A stretch of DNA of 64,000 bases, from NCBI RefSeq assembly GCF_051251695.1, contig NZ_JBPOEU010000016.1:19765-83764 (forward strand), written 5' to 3'. Positions 1-7,353 of the stretch are shown here, in pieces (position 1 is the first letter of the stretch; the number at the start of each line of letters is the position of its first letter). A program made the position numbers and the translations under genes. Source of the stretch: Maritalea sp051251695. Lineage in GTDB: Bacteria > Pseudomonadota > Alphaproteobacteria > Rhizobiales > Devosiaceae. The notes beneath the pieces are model-generated. The model was not told the origin of the DNA. It did no database searches and saw nothing but the letters and a program-made list of their open reading frames with translations.

Positions 1-333
1 ACACGGCGAATCAAAGATGATTTTGCACGGTGGACAACCGGCTTTTTGCGCCAAATAAAGTTCAGGCAGCGTGGCGACTTCTAGCCCTGCACCTTTTTTC
101 ACAACCGCTTCAAGAATTTTGCCAAGTGGGTTTGCCTTTACCGCCATCGCATGGATGGTTTGAGGGGGAAACAGTAAATTCAACTCCTCAATCCGAGCAT
201 CGATTATATCAAGATCGAAAAACACCGCTGCAGTATCGTCTGCGTTTAATAGGCCCGGTTTGGCGAGGGCTTTTTGATAAATGCTGGTAATAAAGGCATC
301 ACTTATGCGTAGATCAGTGTTTGACGGCATCAT
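1..333 (-). CDS. PLP-dependent (fold III) amino-acid decarboxylase, N-terminal part, cut by window edge
   Basis: An open frame runs from ATG at 333 (a second ATG is at 330) leftward off the window with no stop, giving 111 codons. The segment FFDLDIIDARIEEL, then AVKANP, then GAGLEVAT matches the N-terminal barrel of the alanine racemase-like fold III decarboxylases (diaminopimelate, ornithine or carboxynorspermidine decarboxylase). The lysine of AVKANP is the expected PLP Schiff-base residue. These enzymes remove a carboxyl group from an amino acid in lysine or polyamine metabolism. Substrate cannot be told because the C-terminal specificity helix and the partner cysteine lie outside the window. 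The gene is divergent from the exporter at 454. The family call is firm; the exact enzyme is not. Confidence 0.8.
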   Translation of the reverse strand, partial: MMPSNTDLRISDAFITSIYQKALAKPGLLNADDTAAVFFDLDIIDARIEELNLLFPPQTIHAMAVKANPLGKILEAVVKKGAGLEVATLPELYLAQKAGCPPCKIIFDSPC

Positions 334-453
334 TTTTGTTCCAGTTTAGGGACCGTTTTTCAGCGTATCGGGGTGCGCATGTTCCAACAAGCTTACAAAT
401 TGTATGGAGTGCGCTATGTTGTTTTTACGCGTTTTTTGAAATGGAGCCATCTC

Positions 454-1080
454 ATGCCAGCCTTTGAAATTTTGGTTGCGTTTTTAATCACCACAGCAAT
501 GTTCGCCTATATGCCCGGACCATCGATGATCTATGTTTCTGCGCAAACATTAGCGCGAGGGCGCAAGGCCGGTCTGATGGCGTCGTTAGGGGTTCATTTG
601 GGTGGATATTTCCATGTTGGCGCAGCCGCGTTTGGTTTGGCAGCTCTGTTGGCCCTTATCCCACAAGCTTACTTTTTGATCAAAGTGGTTGGCGCACTAT
701 ATCTCATATTTCTTGGCATTATGATGATTTTAAAGCGCAAGGAGCAAGGACCGGAAACTTCTGGTGATCAGAAAGATGCGACAAAGGCATTTTTTGAAAG
801 TGCCATCGTTGAAGTGTTGAACCCAAAAACGGCGATTTTTTTCGTCGCCTTTTTACCCCAATTTGTCGACCTATCCACCGCTTGGCCAGTTTGGTTGCAA
901 ATGGCGGTGTTGGGCACAATTGTAAACTTGATGTTCTCTTCTGGTGATCTGTTTTGCGTTGTGTTTGCAAGTTTGATGATTAAGAAACTGCGGCGATCAA
1001 ACATGGGGGCAAGGTGGGCAAAAATGGTTGGCGGTTCATTTCTGATTTTGTTGGGCGGCAAATTGGCGCTTGATCGGTAA
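454..1080 (+). CDS. LysE/RhtB-family amino-acid exporter
   Basis: A 208-residue inner-membrane protein with about six hydrophobic segments. The family hallmark PGPSM lies in the first third, followed by ARGRKAG and the mid-protein NPKT loop (VLNPKTAIFFVAF), as in RhtB/LysE exporters. The frame is open upstream to 373, but I chose ATG 454: a GGAG lies seven bases before it and the protein then begins at the usual MPAFEILVAF hydrophobic start. These exporters move amino acids or similar small cationic compounds out of the cell using the proton gradient. The substrate cannot be predicted. It is divergent from the decarboxylase and followed by glmM. Confidence 0.88.
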   Translation: MPAFEILVAFLITTAMFAYMPGPSMIYVSAQTLARGRKAGLMASLGVHLGGYFHVGAAAFGLAALLALIPQAYFLIKVVGALYLIFLGIMMILKRKEQGPETSGDQKDATKAFFESAIVEVLNPKTAIFFVAFLPQFVDLSTAWPVWLQMAVLGTIVNLMFSSGDLFCVVFASLMIKKLRRSNMGARWAKMVGGSFLILLGGKLALDR

Positions 1081-1222
1081 TCGCTTAACGGTATTTTGAA
1101 GTGGTATTAAACTAGACCTTCATTTCGTCACGAGTTTGGTATATTTCAGCTGGATAATTAGTGTTAGGGCAGCTTTTGATTGTCTTTATCAGGCAAATCG
1201 ACGACTGGTTTTGGGAACGACA

Positions 1223-2569
1223 ATGGTAAAAAAATATTTTGGTACTGATGGCATACGTGGTTTGGCGAACGGTAGAAAGCTGACCTCCGAACTTGCCCTT
1301 AAAGTGGGTCAAGCGGCGGGATTGGTTTTTCAGCGTGGAGAACACCGTCATCGTGTTGTTATTGGTAAGGATACGCGTCGTTCTGGTTATATGATTGAAT
1401 ATGCCCTGACCGCTGGATTTAATGCCGTTGGCATGGACGTGTTTTTGCTTGGGCCGATCCCGACACCTGCTGTTGCCATGCTTACGCGGTCGCTGCGTGC
1501 TGATTTAGGTGTTATGATTTCTGCCTCTCACAATCCTTATGATGACAATGGCATAAAACTGTTTCAGCCTGATGGATTTAAGCTTGATGATGAAATGGAA
1601 CAAAAAATCGAACAACTTCTGGCGAGCGATCTTGGTGAAGAAGTTGTTCGAGGCCGCCAAATTGGCCGTGCGCATAGAATTGAAGAAGCGCGTGGGCGAT
1701 ATTCAGAATACGCGAAACGGACATTGCCGCGCTTTACAGAGTTTTCTGGTTTGAGAATTGTAGTGGACTGTGCCAATGGCGCTGCCTACAAAACGGCGCC
1801 CGAAGTTTTGTGGGAACTTGGTGCGGATGTTATCACAATTGGCGTGAACCCCGATGGCTTCAACATCAATAAGGGCTGTGGATCGACGGCGCCTGAACTC
1901 TTGCAAGAAAAAGTGCGCGAAACGCGTGCGGATATTGGGATTGCGTTGGACGGTGATGCTGACCGGGTGGTGATTGTCGATGAAAAAGGCGAAATTGTTG
2001 ACGGTGATCAGTTGATGGCAGCTTTGGCTATGTTCTGGCAAGAGCAGGAAAAACTCACCGGCGGTGGCGTTGTTGCCACAGTGATGTCCAATTTGGGGCT
2101 TGAGCGTTATCTCAACAGTCGCGATCTGACGCTTGAGCGCACGAAAGTTGGCGACCGTTATGTTCTTGAACGGATGCGCGCTGGCGGCTTTAATGTGGGT
2201 GGAGAACAGTCCGGCCATATTATTCTATCTGATCACACTACAACAGGTGATGGTTTGGTTTCTGCATTGCAGATTATGGCGCTTGTTCAATCTAAGGGTA
2301 AGCCGGTTTCTGAAGTATGCCGGTTGTTTGAAACCGTGCCTCAGCTTTTAACCAATGTTCGTTATGAAAGCGGAGCGCCGTTGGAAGATGAGCAGGTGAA
2401 AAAAGCGATCGCCGCTGGCAAAGAAAAACTTGGGAAAAGCGGCAGGCTGGTTATCCGCGCCTCCGGCACAGAACCTCTAATTAGAGTTATGGGCGAATGC
2501 GATGACGAAACGCTTGTCACCAATGTTGTTGGTGACATAGCGGACGTTATTAAGGGCGCTGCTGCATAA
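1223..2569 (+). CDS. glmM: Phosphoglucosamine mutase GlmM
   Basis: A 448-residue protein that interconverts glucosamine-6-phosphate and glucosamine-1-phosphate, a step towards UDP-N-acetylglucosamine for peptidoglycan and lipid A. It starts with the family opening MVKKYFGTDGIRG. The phosphoserine loop SASHNP is at about residues 100-105 (active Ser102, as in E. coli). The metal loop DGDADR is in the middle and the sugar-phosphate loop RASGTEPLIRVM is near the end. Length is that of the family. The frame is open upstream to 1136, but that extension has no family similarity, so ATG 1223 is used. A hairpin with a T-run follows at 2596-2626. Confidence 0.97.
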   Translation: MVKKYFGTDGIRGLANGRKLTSELALKVGQAAGLVFQRGEHRHRVVIGKDTRRSGYMIEYALTAGFNAVGMDVFLLGPIPTPAVAMLTRSLRADLGVMISASHNPYDDNGIKLFQPDGFKLDDEMEQKIEQLLASDLGEEVVRGRQIGRAHRIEEARGRYSEYAKRTLPRFTEFSGLRIVVDCANGAAYKTAPEVLWELGADVITIGVNPDGFNINKGCGSTAPELLQEKVRETRADIGIALDGDADRVVIVDEKGEIVDGDQLMAALAMFWQEQEKLTGGGVVATVMSNLGLERYLNSRDLTLERTKVGDRYVLERMRAGGFNVGGEQSGHIILSDHTTTGDGLVSALQIMALVQSKGKPVSEVCRLFETVPQLLTNVRYESGAPLEDEQVKKAIAAGKEKLGKSGRLVIRASGTEPLIRVMGECDDETLVTNVVGDIADVIKGAAA

Positions 2570-2589
2570 ATATTGCAGTTTTTTTGAAT

Positions 2590-3513
2590 TTAGGCAGGCG
2601 GCGTCGGTAATCGAGGCCGCCTTTTTCGTTTGATGACGCCCTCTGCGATCAGCAAGCCAAAGATGATGGCGAAGAAGCCCACAAATTGTAACGGGGATAA
2701 TTGTTCGCCAAATGCCAATGCCCCCAACGCAACAGCAACAGTGGGCACGAGATAATTTGATTGAGCGCAAAACGCAGCTGAAGTTTTGTCCACTAGGCGA
2801 TAGTAGACAATGGTGGCGGCCCAAGTTGGGATGATCCCGAGATAGGCAGCTGCGGCCCAACCTTCCCAACTTAAGCTGGTGGGTATGGGTTCAAAAATAA
2901 TCGAACATAGGATAGCGGTTCCGGTTGCAACCAAAAGGGTGCCGTAAGATTTGGTCATTGCAGGCATATCGATCATCCGGCGCGAAACAATGCCGTTGGT
3001 GGCATATCCCGAAGTTGCGAGAATGAGCAATGCAAACGGTATGAGTGAAATGGCAAGATCAGTTTTGGGGCCTGCACTACCAACAATTATTGCCGCAACA
3101 CCTGCAAAACCAATGATCAAACTTAAGATGCGAACGGGGGTCGCTTTTTCTTCTGGCAGAAAAACCAGAGAAAACAACAGAACTTGAAATGGAATGGTGG
3201 CCATCATCAGCCCGGCTACCGCAGAAGGTACATAGGGGACGGCATAGGAAACCAATATAAATGGGATGGCTGTGCCAAACGAACCTAAAAACAGCATCGC
3301 GCGCCATTCGCGCCACCCCTTGGGCAGTCGAACATTTTTCCAGTATGCAAACGCAATCATGCATAGAGCGGCGACGATCAAGCGGATGGTTACCAACCAC
3401 ATGGGGCCGATATGATCCACCGCGATTTTGATGGTGATAAAAGAGCTACCCCACATAAAAACGAGGCTGGCAAGGCCAAGCCAATCTGAAGCAGTGCGTT
3501 GTTGCTGATCCAT
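2590..3513 (-). CDS. DMT-superfamily transporter (EamA domains)
   Basis: A 307-residue inner-membrane protein with about ten hydrophobic helices arranged as two EamA repeats. The first repeat opens with LASLVFMWGSSFITIKIAV and the second covers roughly residues 150-290 and contains YYRLVDKTSA. It ends in a short basic tail (KRKRRPRLP). Members export or import metabolites, often amino acids or nucleotide-related compounds, but substrate is not predictable from sequence. It converges with glmM; the glmM terminator overlaps its last codons. It is one of three separate EamA proteins in this window (also at 9946 and 56311). Confidence 0.88.
   Translation of the reverse strand: MDQQQRTASDWLGLASLVFMWGSSFITIKIAVDHIGPMWLVTIRLIVAALCMIAFAYWKNVRLPKGWREWRAMLFLGSFGTAIPFILVSYAVPYVPSAVAGLMMATIPFQVLLFSLVFLPEEKATPVRILSLIIGFAGVAAIIVGSAGPKTDLAISLIPFALLILATSGYATNGIVSRRMIDMPAMTKSYGTLLVATGTAILCSIIFEPIPTSLSWEGWAAAAYLGIIPTWAATIVYYRLVDKTSAAFCAQSNYLVPTVAVALGALAFGEQLSPLQFVGFFAIIFGLLIAEGVIKRKRRPRLPTPPA
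2596..2626 (+). terminator. Intrinsic terminator of glmM
   Basis: A seven-pair stem, AGGCGGC with GCCGCCT, is followed directly by TTTTT. It lies 26 bases after the glmM stop and inside the 3' end of the convergent transporter gene, so the two transcripts overlap here. Confidence 0.75.
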
Positions 3514-3680
3514 ATTCTACCTAAAAAGTGGGCTTGATTTGGCCTGAAAGAAGGCCGTGCGCGTTAATGTGATTGTTGAATTATTAGGGTTAAAGGACGA
3601 GGTTAAGTGCCTTTTAACAAAAAGGGACAATAATGCCCAGTGAGAAGTCACAGAATTTGGCTTGCGTAACAAGGATTAGA

Positions 3681-4379
3681 ATGATGCTTAAATGGATGAT
3701 GGCAGCAAGTTTGGCTGTTGCAACCATGCTCGGGGGCAGCGTATTGGCAGCCGACATGATTGTTCCAGAACCGGAATACCCAACATATCCTGAATTGCCA
3801 GAAGTAGATTATGGGCTAACCGGCTCATTCTATTTGCGTGGTTCACTTGGTGGCAATTTGCTTTGGGCAAACAATGTAAAATTGTGTTGCTCTGACAATA
3901 AAGTCACCGAAATGGGGTGGGGCTACAGCGTTGGTGTTGGCGCTGGTTACGAGTTTGGCGATGGTTTGCGTGCAGACGTGACCCTCGACTATCTTGAAAA
4001 TAACGGTATGAAGTCTGCTGGCTATTCAATTGGTCTGCGCTCAACAGTTGCTTTGGCGAACGTTTATTACGATTTCGACCTAGACGGGTTTGGCAAACAT
4101 TCAGCTGAAGGTGGTTGGACAGGTTATGTCGGCGCTGGTGTTGGTAAGGCATTTAGTTGGACGACAGCTGATCCGGGCTTGAAAGCAGGCACAGATCCCG
4201 CACACTCTTGGGCTGCGGCTGGTATGGTTGGTGTTGGCTATGACATGGGCGCGATGGTTGCCGATGTTGGATATCGCGCATTGTGGATCAAAGGGTTCTC
4301 AACAGCGAATTCAACACTATGGGCGCAAGACGCTATTGCACATGAAATACGTGCAAGTTTGCGGTACCGCTTCCACTAG
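3681..4379 (+). CDS. Outer-membrane beta-barrel protein (Omp25/31-like)
   Basis: A 232-residue secreted protein. ATG 3681 is chosen because AAGGA lies five bases before it; it gives a clean signal peptide (MMLKWMMAASLAV... cleaved near VLAAD). The upstream in-frame ATG at 3633 would add a polar stretch ahead of the signal. The mature part starts with a Pro/Tyr-rich linker (PEYPTYPELPEVDYG) and then alternates aromatic and glycine residues (FYLRGSLGG, GVGAGYEFGDGLRADVTLDY, GYVGAGVGKAF). It ends in RASLRYRFH, a C-terminal beta-strand with aromatic residues as recognised by the Bam complex. This is the pattern of the small eight-stranded barrels of Rhizobiales. The role is probably structural. 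A strong terminator follows. Confidence 0.85.
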   Translation: MMLKWMMAASLAVATMLGGSVLAADMIVPEPEYPTYPELPEVDYGLTGSFYLRGSLGGNLLWANNVKLCCSDNKVTEMGWGYSVGVGAGYEFGDGLRADVTLDYLENNGMKSAGYSIGLRSTVALANVYYDFDLDGFGKHSAEGGWTGYVGAGVGKAFSWTTADPGLKAGTDPAHSWAAAGMVGVGYDMGAMVADVGYRALWIKGFSTANSTLWAQDAIAHEIRASLRYRFH

Positions 4380-4409
4380 GCAATTATTTGCTTAGAACAA
4401 CAATTTGAA

Positions 4410-4438
4410 CCCCGTGTCAGAAATGGCGCGGGGTTTTG
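4410..4438 (+). terminator. Intrinsic terminator after the outer-membrane protein gene
   Basis: CCCCGTGTCA pairs with TGGCGCGGGG (ten pairs including two G-T) around a short AGAAA-type loop, followed by TTTT. It sits 30 bases after the stop codon. The next gene's terminator (5558) has almost the same stem. Confidence 0.8.
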
Positions 4439-4594
4439 TGCTTACATGCATTGCCATAGATTGACCACAACACTTATTCCGCCTCAAGCTCTCGGGTGGT
4501 TTGTGTTAACTAAATAATTGCAATAGAGTGTGAGTTGGTCGTTATATGTACTTGATGGTTAATTGTATTATTTTTTTTATGTTTTAGGTGAAAT

Positions 4595-5533
4595 ATGAAC
4601 TTTACTTTAGCAATGCCCACAAAAAACACTTTGTTATTTATGGTAATTTTCTGCTCTGCTATTTTGTTCTTTACACAAATCGCGAATGCACAGTTTGGTT
4701 CGTTCAGATTTGTAACTTGGAATATGCAAGGGGCCAATGACCAAGGCGAAAATCGATGGAATAGGGATGTGATTCCGTTGATGCAAGGTAATGTTGAACG
4801 CGACATCTTGGCAAATGACATTGTTGCTTTGCAGGAAGTTGGCGCTGTGCCAAACGGCGCGGTGGCAACTGGTCGACAAGCTATACTTGGAAATGCGACC
4901 GCTCGGGAGTATACTTGGCGTGTCGGCACTGCGCGTAACCGAGCGCAGACGCTATATATTTATCATCTCATGGTTTCGAATAATGGGAATCCCTCACCGG
5001 GCCTACGAACGAACCTGGCAATTGTGTCGACATTACAGGCGCCAGAGTTTCATGTCCTAAGAAATCAGGATGGCACGACGAGATGGGCGCGAGAGGTATT
5101 GGGCGTTCGGTTTCAACCGCCCGGTGGGCAAACCACAAGATTTTACACCGTTCATGCAGGGTCGAATGGGCCAAACAACTCGAATCAGGCAGACAATATA
5201 CTCGCCTACATCAATATATATCAAGACGGGGTGCATCATTGGGTTGCCCCCGGTGACTACAATAGGGATTTGCAAAACGCGGCAGTTCATTTGAATCCCC
5301 CGGCGGGTGCGTATCGCTACGGGGTCGGTGAACCAACACACACCGGTGATGGCGCTGGAGAACTAGATTTTGCATTTGCCAACACAGATGTTCCCGGTTG
5401 GATTGGACATTTGATGGCTGCTATTTCAGATCATTCACCGGTTCGATTTGGCCCACAGGATGAGGATGATGAAATGGAAATATGCATGGATAATGGAAAC
5501 AACAATTCATCATCTAGCTTGTGTTTCAGATAG
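4595..5533 (+). CDS. Secreted CdtB-like nuclease (endonuclease/exonuclease/phosphatase fold)
   Basis: A 312-residue protein with an N-terminal signal (hydrophobic 11-30, likely cleavage after IANA). The mature part follows the CdtB subunit of cytolethal distending toxin across its length: TWNMQG (residues 41-46, Asn43), ENRWNRDV, VALQEVG (Glu81), YIYHLM, LRTNLAIVS, TVHAGSN (His187), PGDYNRD (Asp221, Asn223), LDFAFA (Asp258) and ISDHSPV (Asp279-His280). All metal and catalytic positions of the DNase I-like fold are present. CdtB proteins cut DNA or dephosphorylate phosphoinositides inside host cells. No cdtA, cdtC or pertussis-like partner is next to it. An acidic/Asn-Ser tail (DEDDEMEI..., NNNSSSS) follows the domain. 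The real activity is not shown; a secreted nutrient-scavenging nuclease is the alternative. Confidence 0.85.
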   Translation: MNFTLAMPTKNTLLFMVIFCSAILFFTQIANAQFGSFRFVTWNMQGANDQGENRWNRDVIPLMQGNVERDILANDIVALQEVGAVPNGAVATGRQAILGNATAREYTWRVGTARNRAQTLYIYHLMVSNNGNPSPGLRTNLAIVSTLQAPEFHVLRNQDGTTRWAREVLGVRFQPPGGQTTRFYTVHAGSNGPNNSNQADNILAYINIYQDGVHHWVAPGDYNRDLQNAAVHLNPPAGAYRYGVGEPTHTGDGAGELDFAFANTDVPGWIGHLMAAISDHSPVRFGPQDEDDEMEICMDNGNNNSSSSLCFR

Positions 5534-5557
5534 CTCTGCGTATTTGAGTGATTAAAA

Positions 5558-5590
5558 CCTCGTGCCAGACTTGGCGCGGGGTTTTTGTTT
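5558..5590 (+). terminator. Intrinsic terminator after the CdtB-like gene
   Basis: CCTCGTGCCA pairs with TGGCGCGGGG (ten pairs with two wobbles), loop GACT, then TTTTTGTTT. It lies 25 bases after the stop. Confidence 0.85.
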
Positions 5591-5603
5591 GTTTTGCCAA
5601 AGG

Positions 5604-5641
5604 CTACTGACACCATGGTGTCAGTAGGGTGGTGTTAGTGA
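5604..5641. promoter_or_regulatory. 24-base perfect palindrome plus a third half-site: operator-like
   Basis: CTACTGACACCA at 5604-5615 is the exact reverse complement of TGGTGTCAGTAG at 5616-5627. A third near-copy, TGGTGTTAGTGA, follows in direct orientation at 5630-5641, offset by 14 bases. No T-run follows, so this is not a terminator. It ends 32 bases before the GTG of the DUF1801 gene, where a promoter would lie. A dimeric regulator binding cooperatively is the simplest reading; the regulator is unknown. Confidence 0.6.
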
Positions 5642-5672
5642 CGTTCATTTGCTCAAAATGAAGGAGACGTAA

Positions 5673-5996
5673 GTGCAATTTCAGACGGATATTGAATCAG
5701 TTCACAGTGGGCTGTTCCTCGCCGCCAGATCAGTTCTAATCGACGAGATGAATTTTACAGAGACAAAAAAGCCGCGCATTACCACCTACGCGGATGCGAA
5801 TGGGGGTATTTGCCACATGCGGACAATGCCACATGGAGTGGATTTTGGCTTTCTAAAAGGGGCAAAGATGCAGGACGAATTGGGGCGGCTGGTCGGCAAG
5901 GGTAAATCCATGCGTGTGTTGCCATTGAAGGTATTGGAGCCAAGTGTTTTGCAGTACTATTTGGCACAGGCGGTCGAGTTAAACATCAAAAAGTGA
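5673..5996 (+). CDS. DUF1801-like small protein
   Basis: A 107-residue soluble protein. The region HGVDFGFLKGAKMQDE, then LVGKGKSMRVLPLKV, is typical of the DUF1801 (YdhG/YobT-like) fold, a small phosphate-binding-like domain of unknown function. It starts at GTG 5673, supported by AAGGAGA about eight bases upstream. It stands alone between the CdtB-like gene and serC, with the palindrome at 5604-5641 in its promoter region, so its expression is probably controlled by a dedicated repressor or activator. I do not know its role. Confidence 0.75.
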   Translation: MQFQTDIESVHSGLFLAARSVLIDEMNFTETKKPRITTYADANGGICHMRTMPHGVDFGFLKGAKMQDELGRLVGKGKSMRVLPLKVLEPSVLQYYLAQAVELNIKK

Positions 5997-6070
5997 CTGT
6001 CTGACAATTGCGACGAGTTTGCCGATTGCTGATTTTTCGTTTGCAATTCGGTCAAAAATCTATATTTCGG

Positions 6071-6122
6071 TCAGTGGGCCAGCTCTCCCCAACGAGAGTC
6101 GCCTATCTGAAAGGATAGTCAC
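6071..6122 (+). ncRNA. serC-type cis-regulatory RNA leader
   Basis: Two short hairpins lie just before serC: CTCTC (6083-6087) with GAGAG (6094-6098), and CTATC (6103-6107) with GATAG (6114-6118). The serC Shine-Dalgarno AAGGA (6111-6115) lies in the loop and 3' arm of the second hairpin, five bases or so from the start codon. This matches the published serC RNA motif of alphaproteobacteria, a two-hairpin leader ahead of serC-serA. The match is from memory of the motif description, not a covariance search. No ligand is known. Confidence 0.6.
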
Positions 6123-7283
6123 ATGACACAGATTTTGAAACCGGACCTCCGTCCGGTAAACCCGCGTTTTTCCTCGGGTCCTTGCACTAAACGTCCAGGT
6201 TGGACGCCAGAATTCCTCAACAACAAACATTTAGGTCGCTCGCATCGCGCGAAGCCAGCAAAAGCACGTATTCAGCTCGCAATTGATCTGACCCGTGAAC
6301 TTTTGGGCGTGCCTGATGATTATCGTATCGGCATTGTGCCCGGCTCTGACACCGGAGCGGTTGAGATGGCCCTTTGGTCCATGCTGGGCGCGCGCGGCGT
6401 TGATATGCTGGCGTGGGAAAGCTTTGGCGCGGGTTGGGTTACTGACGTGGTCAAACAACTCAAACTTGATGATGTGCGGGTGCTTGAGGCTGATTATGGT
6501 CAGTTGCCTGATCTTAATGCCGTCGACTGGAAACGCGACGTTGTGTTCACATGGAATGGTACGACTTCTGGTGTGCGGGTGCCAAACGCGGACTGGATTG
6601 ATGTGGACCGAGAAGGTTTGGCGATTTGCGACGCGACATCGGCCGCGTTTGCGCAAGAACTAGATTTTGCAAAGCTCGATGTGGTGACGTTCTCTTGGCA
6701 AAAAGTGCTGGGCGGCGAGGGCGCGCATGGGGTGATTATTCTATCGCCGCGTGCTGTTGAGCGGCTTGAAACTTTTACGCCAGATCGGCCATTGCCGAAA
6801 ATCTTCCGCCTGACCAAGGGCGCAAAACTGATCGAAGGCATTTTCAATGCGGCAACGATCAACACCCCATCTTTGATGGTGATTGAAGATGCAATTGACG
6901 CGATGGAATGGGCGAAATCGCTCGGGGCAAACTCGCTTCGTGATCGCGCTGATGCAAACTTTAAGGTGCTTAGCGATTGGGTTGGGGCCACAGGTTGGGT
7001 TGCCAATTTAGCGGATGTTCCAGCGACATGCTCGAACACATCGGTTTGCCTAAAAATCGTTGATGCGGATATCGCCGCGCTAGATGCTGATGGGCAAGCC
7101 GCTTTCGCGAAAGCGATTGCAACGCGGTTGGACCAGGAAGGCGTTGCCTTTGACATTGGTGCTTACCGGGATGCCCCTGCGGGGTTACGTATTTGGGCAG
7201 GCTCGACGGTTGAGGCTTCAGACCTAAAAGCGCTTACCGCTTGGCTCGACTGGGCATTTGCATCTGAAAAAGCGGCGCTTTAG
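6123..7283 (+). CDS. serC: Phosphoserine aminotransferase SerC
   Basis: A 386-residue PLP enzyme converting 3-phosphohydroxypyruvate and glutamate to phosphoserine, second step of serine synthesis. It is of the alphaproteobacterial/archaeal-like SerC type: it opens with NPRFSSGPCTKRPGW, has VPGSDTGAVEMALW and WESFGAGW for cofactor and substrate binding, TWNGTTSGVRVP in the middle, and the PLP lysine in SWQKVLGGEG (about Lys194). ATG 6123 has AAGGA within the leader hairpin. It is followed 70 bases later by serA, the enzyme of the preceding step, so the two form an operon controlled by the leader RNA. Confidence 0.96.
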   Translation: MTQILKPDLRPVNPRFSSGPCTKRPGWTPEFLNNKHLGRSHRAKPAKARIQLAIDLTRELLGVPDDYRIGIVPGSDTGAVEMALWSMLGARGVDMLAWESFGAGWVTDVVKQLKLDDVRVLEADYGQLPDLNAVDWKRDVVFTWNGTTSGVRVPNADWIDVDREGLAICDATSAAFAQELDFAKLDVVTFSWQKVLGGEGAHGVIILSPRAVERLETFTPDRPLPKIFRLTKGAKLIEGIFNAATINTPSLMVIEDAIDAMEWAKSLGANSLRDRADANFKVLSDWVGATGWVANLADVPATCSNTSVCLKIVDADIAALDADGQAAFAKAIATRLDQEGVAFDIGAYRDAPAGLRIWAGSTVEASDLKALTAWLDWAFASEKAAL

Positions 7284-7353
7284 ACGCCAACTCACATTTT
7301 TTTGCTGGCGGTCAAACCGCCGGCCTTTCCCCCACAATTTGATGGAGGCTTTC

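Noticed and set aside
30..290. Plus-strand 86-residue frame at the left edge
   Set aside because: It is antisense to the partial PLP decarboxylase, whose AVKANP motif clearly identifies the coding strand.
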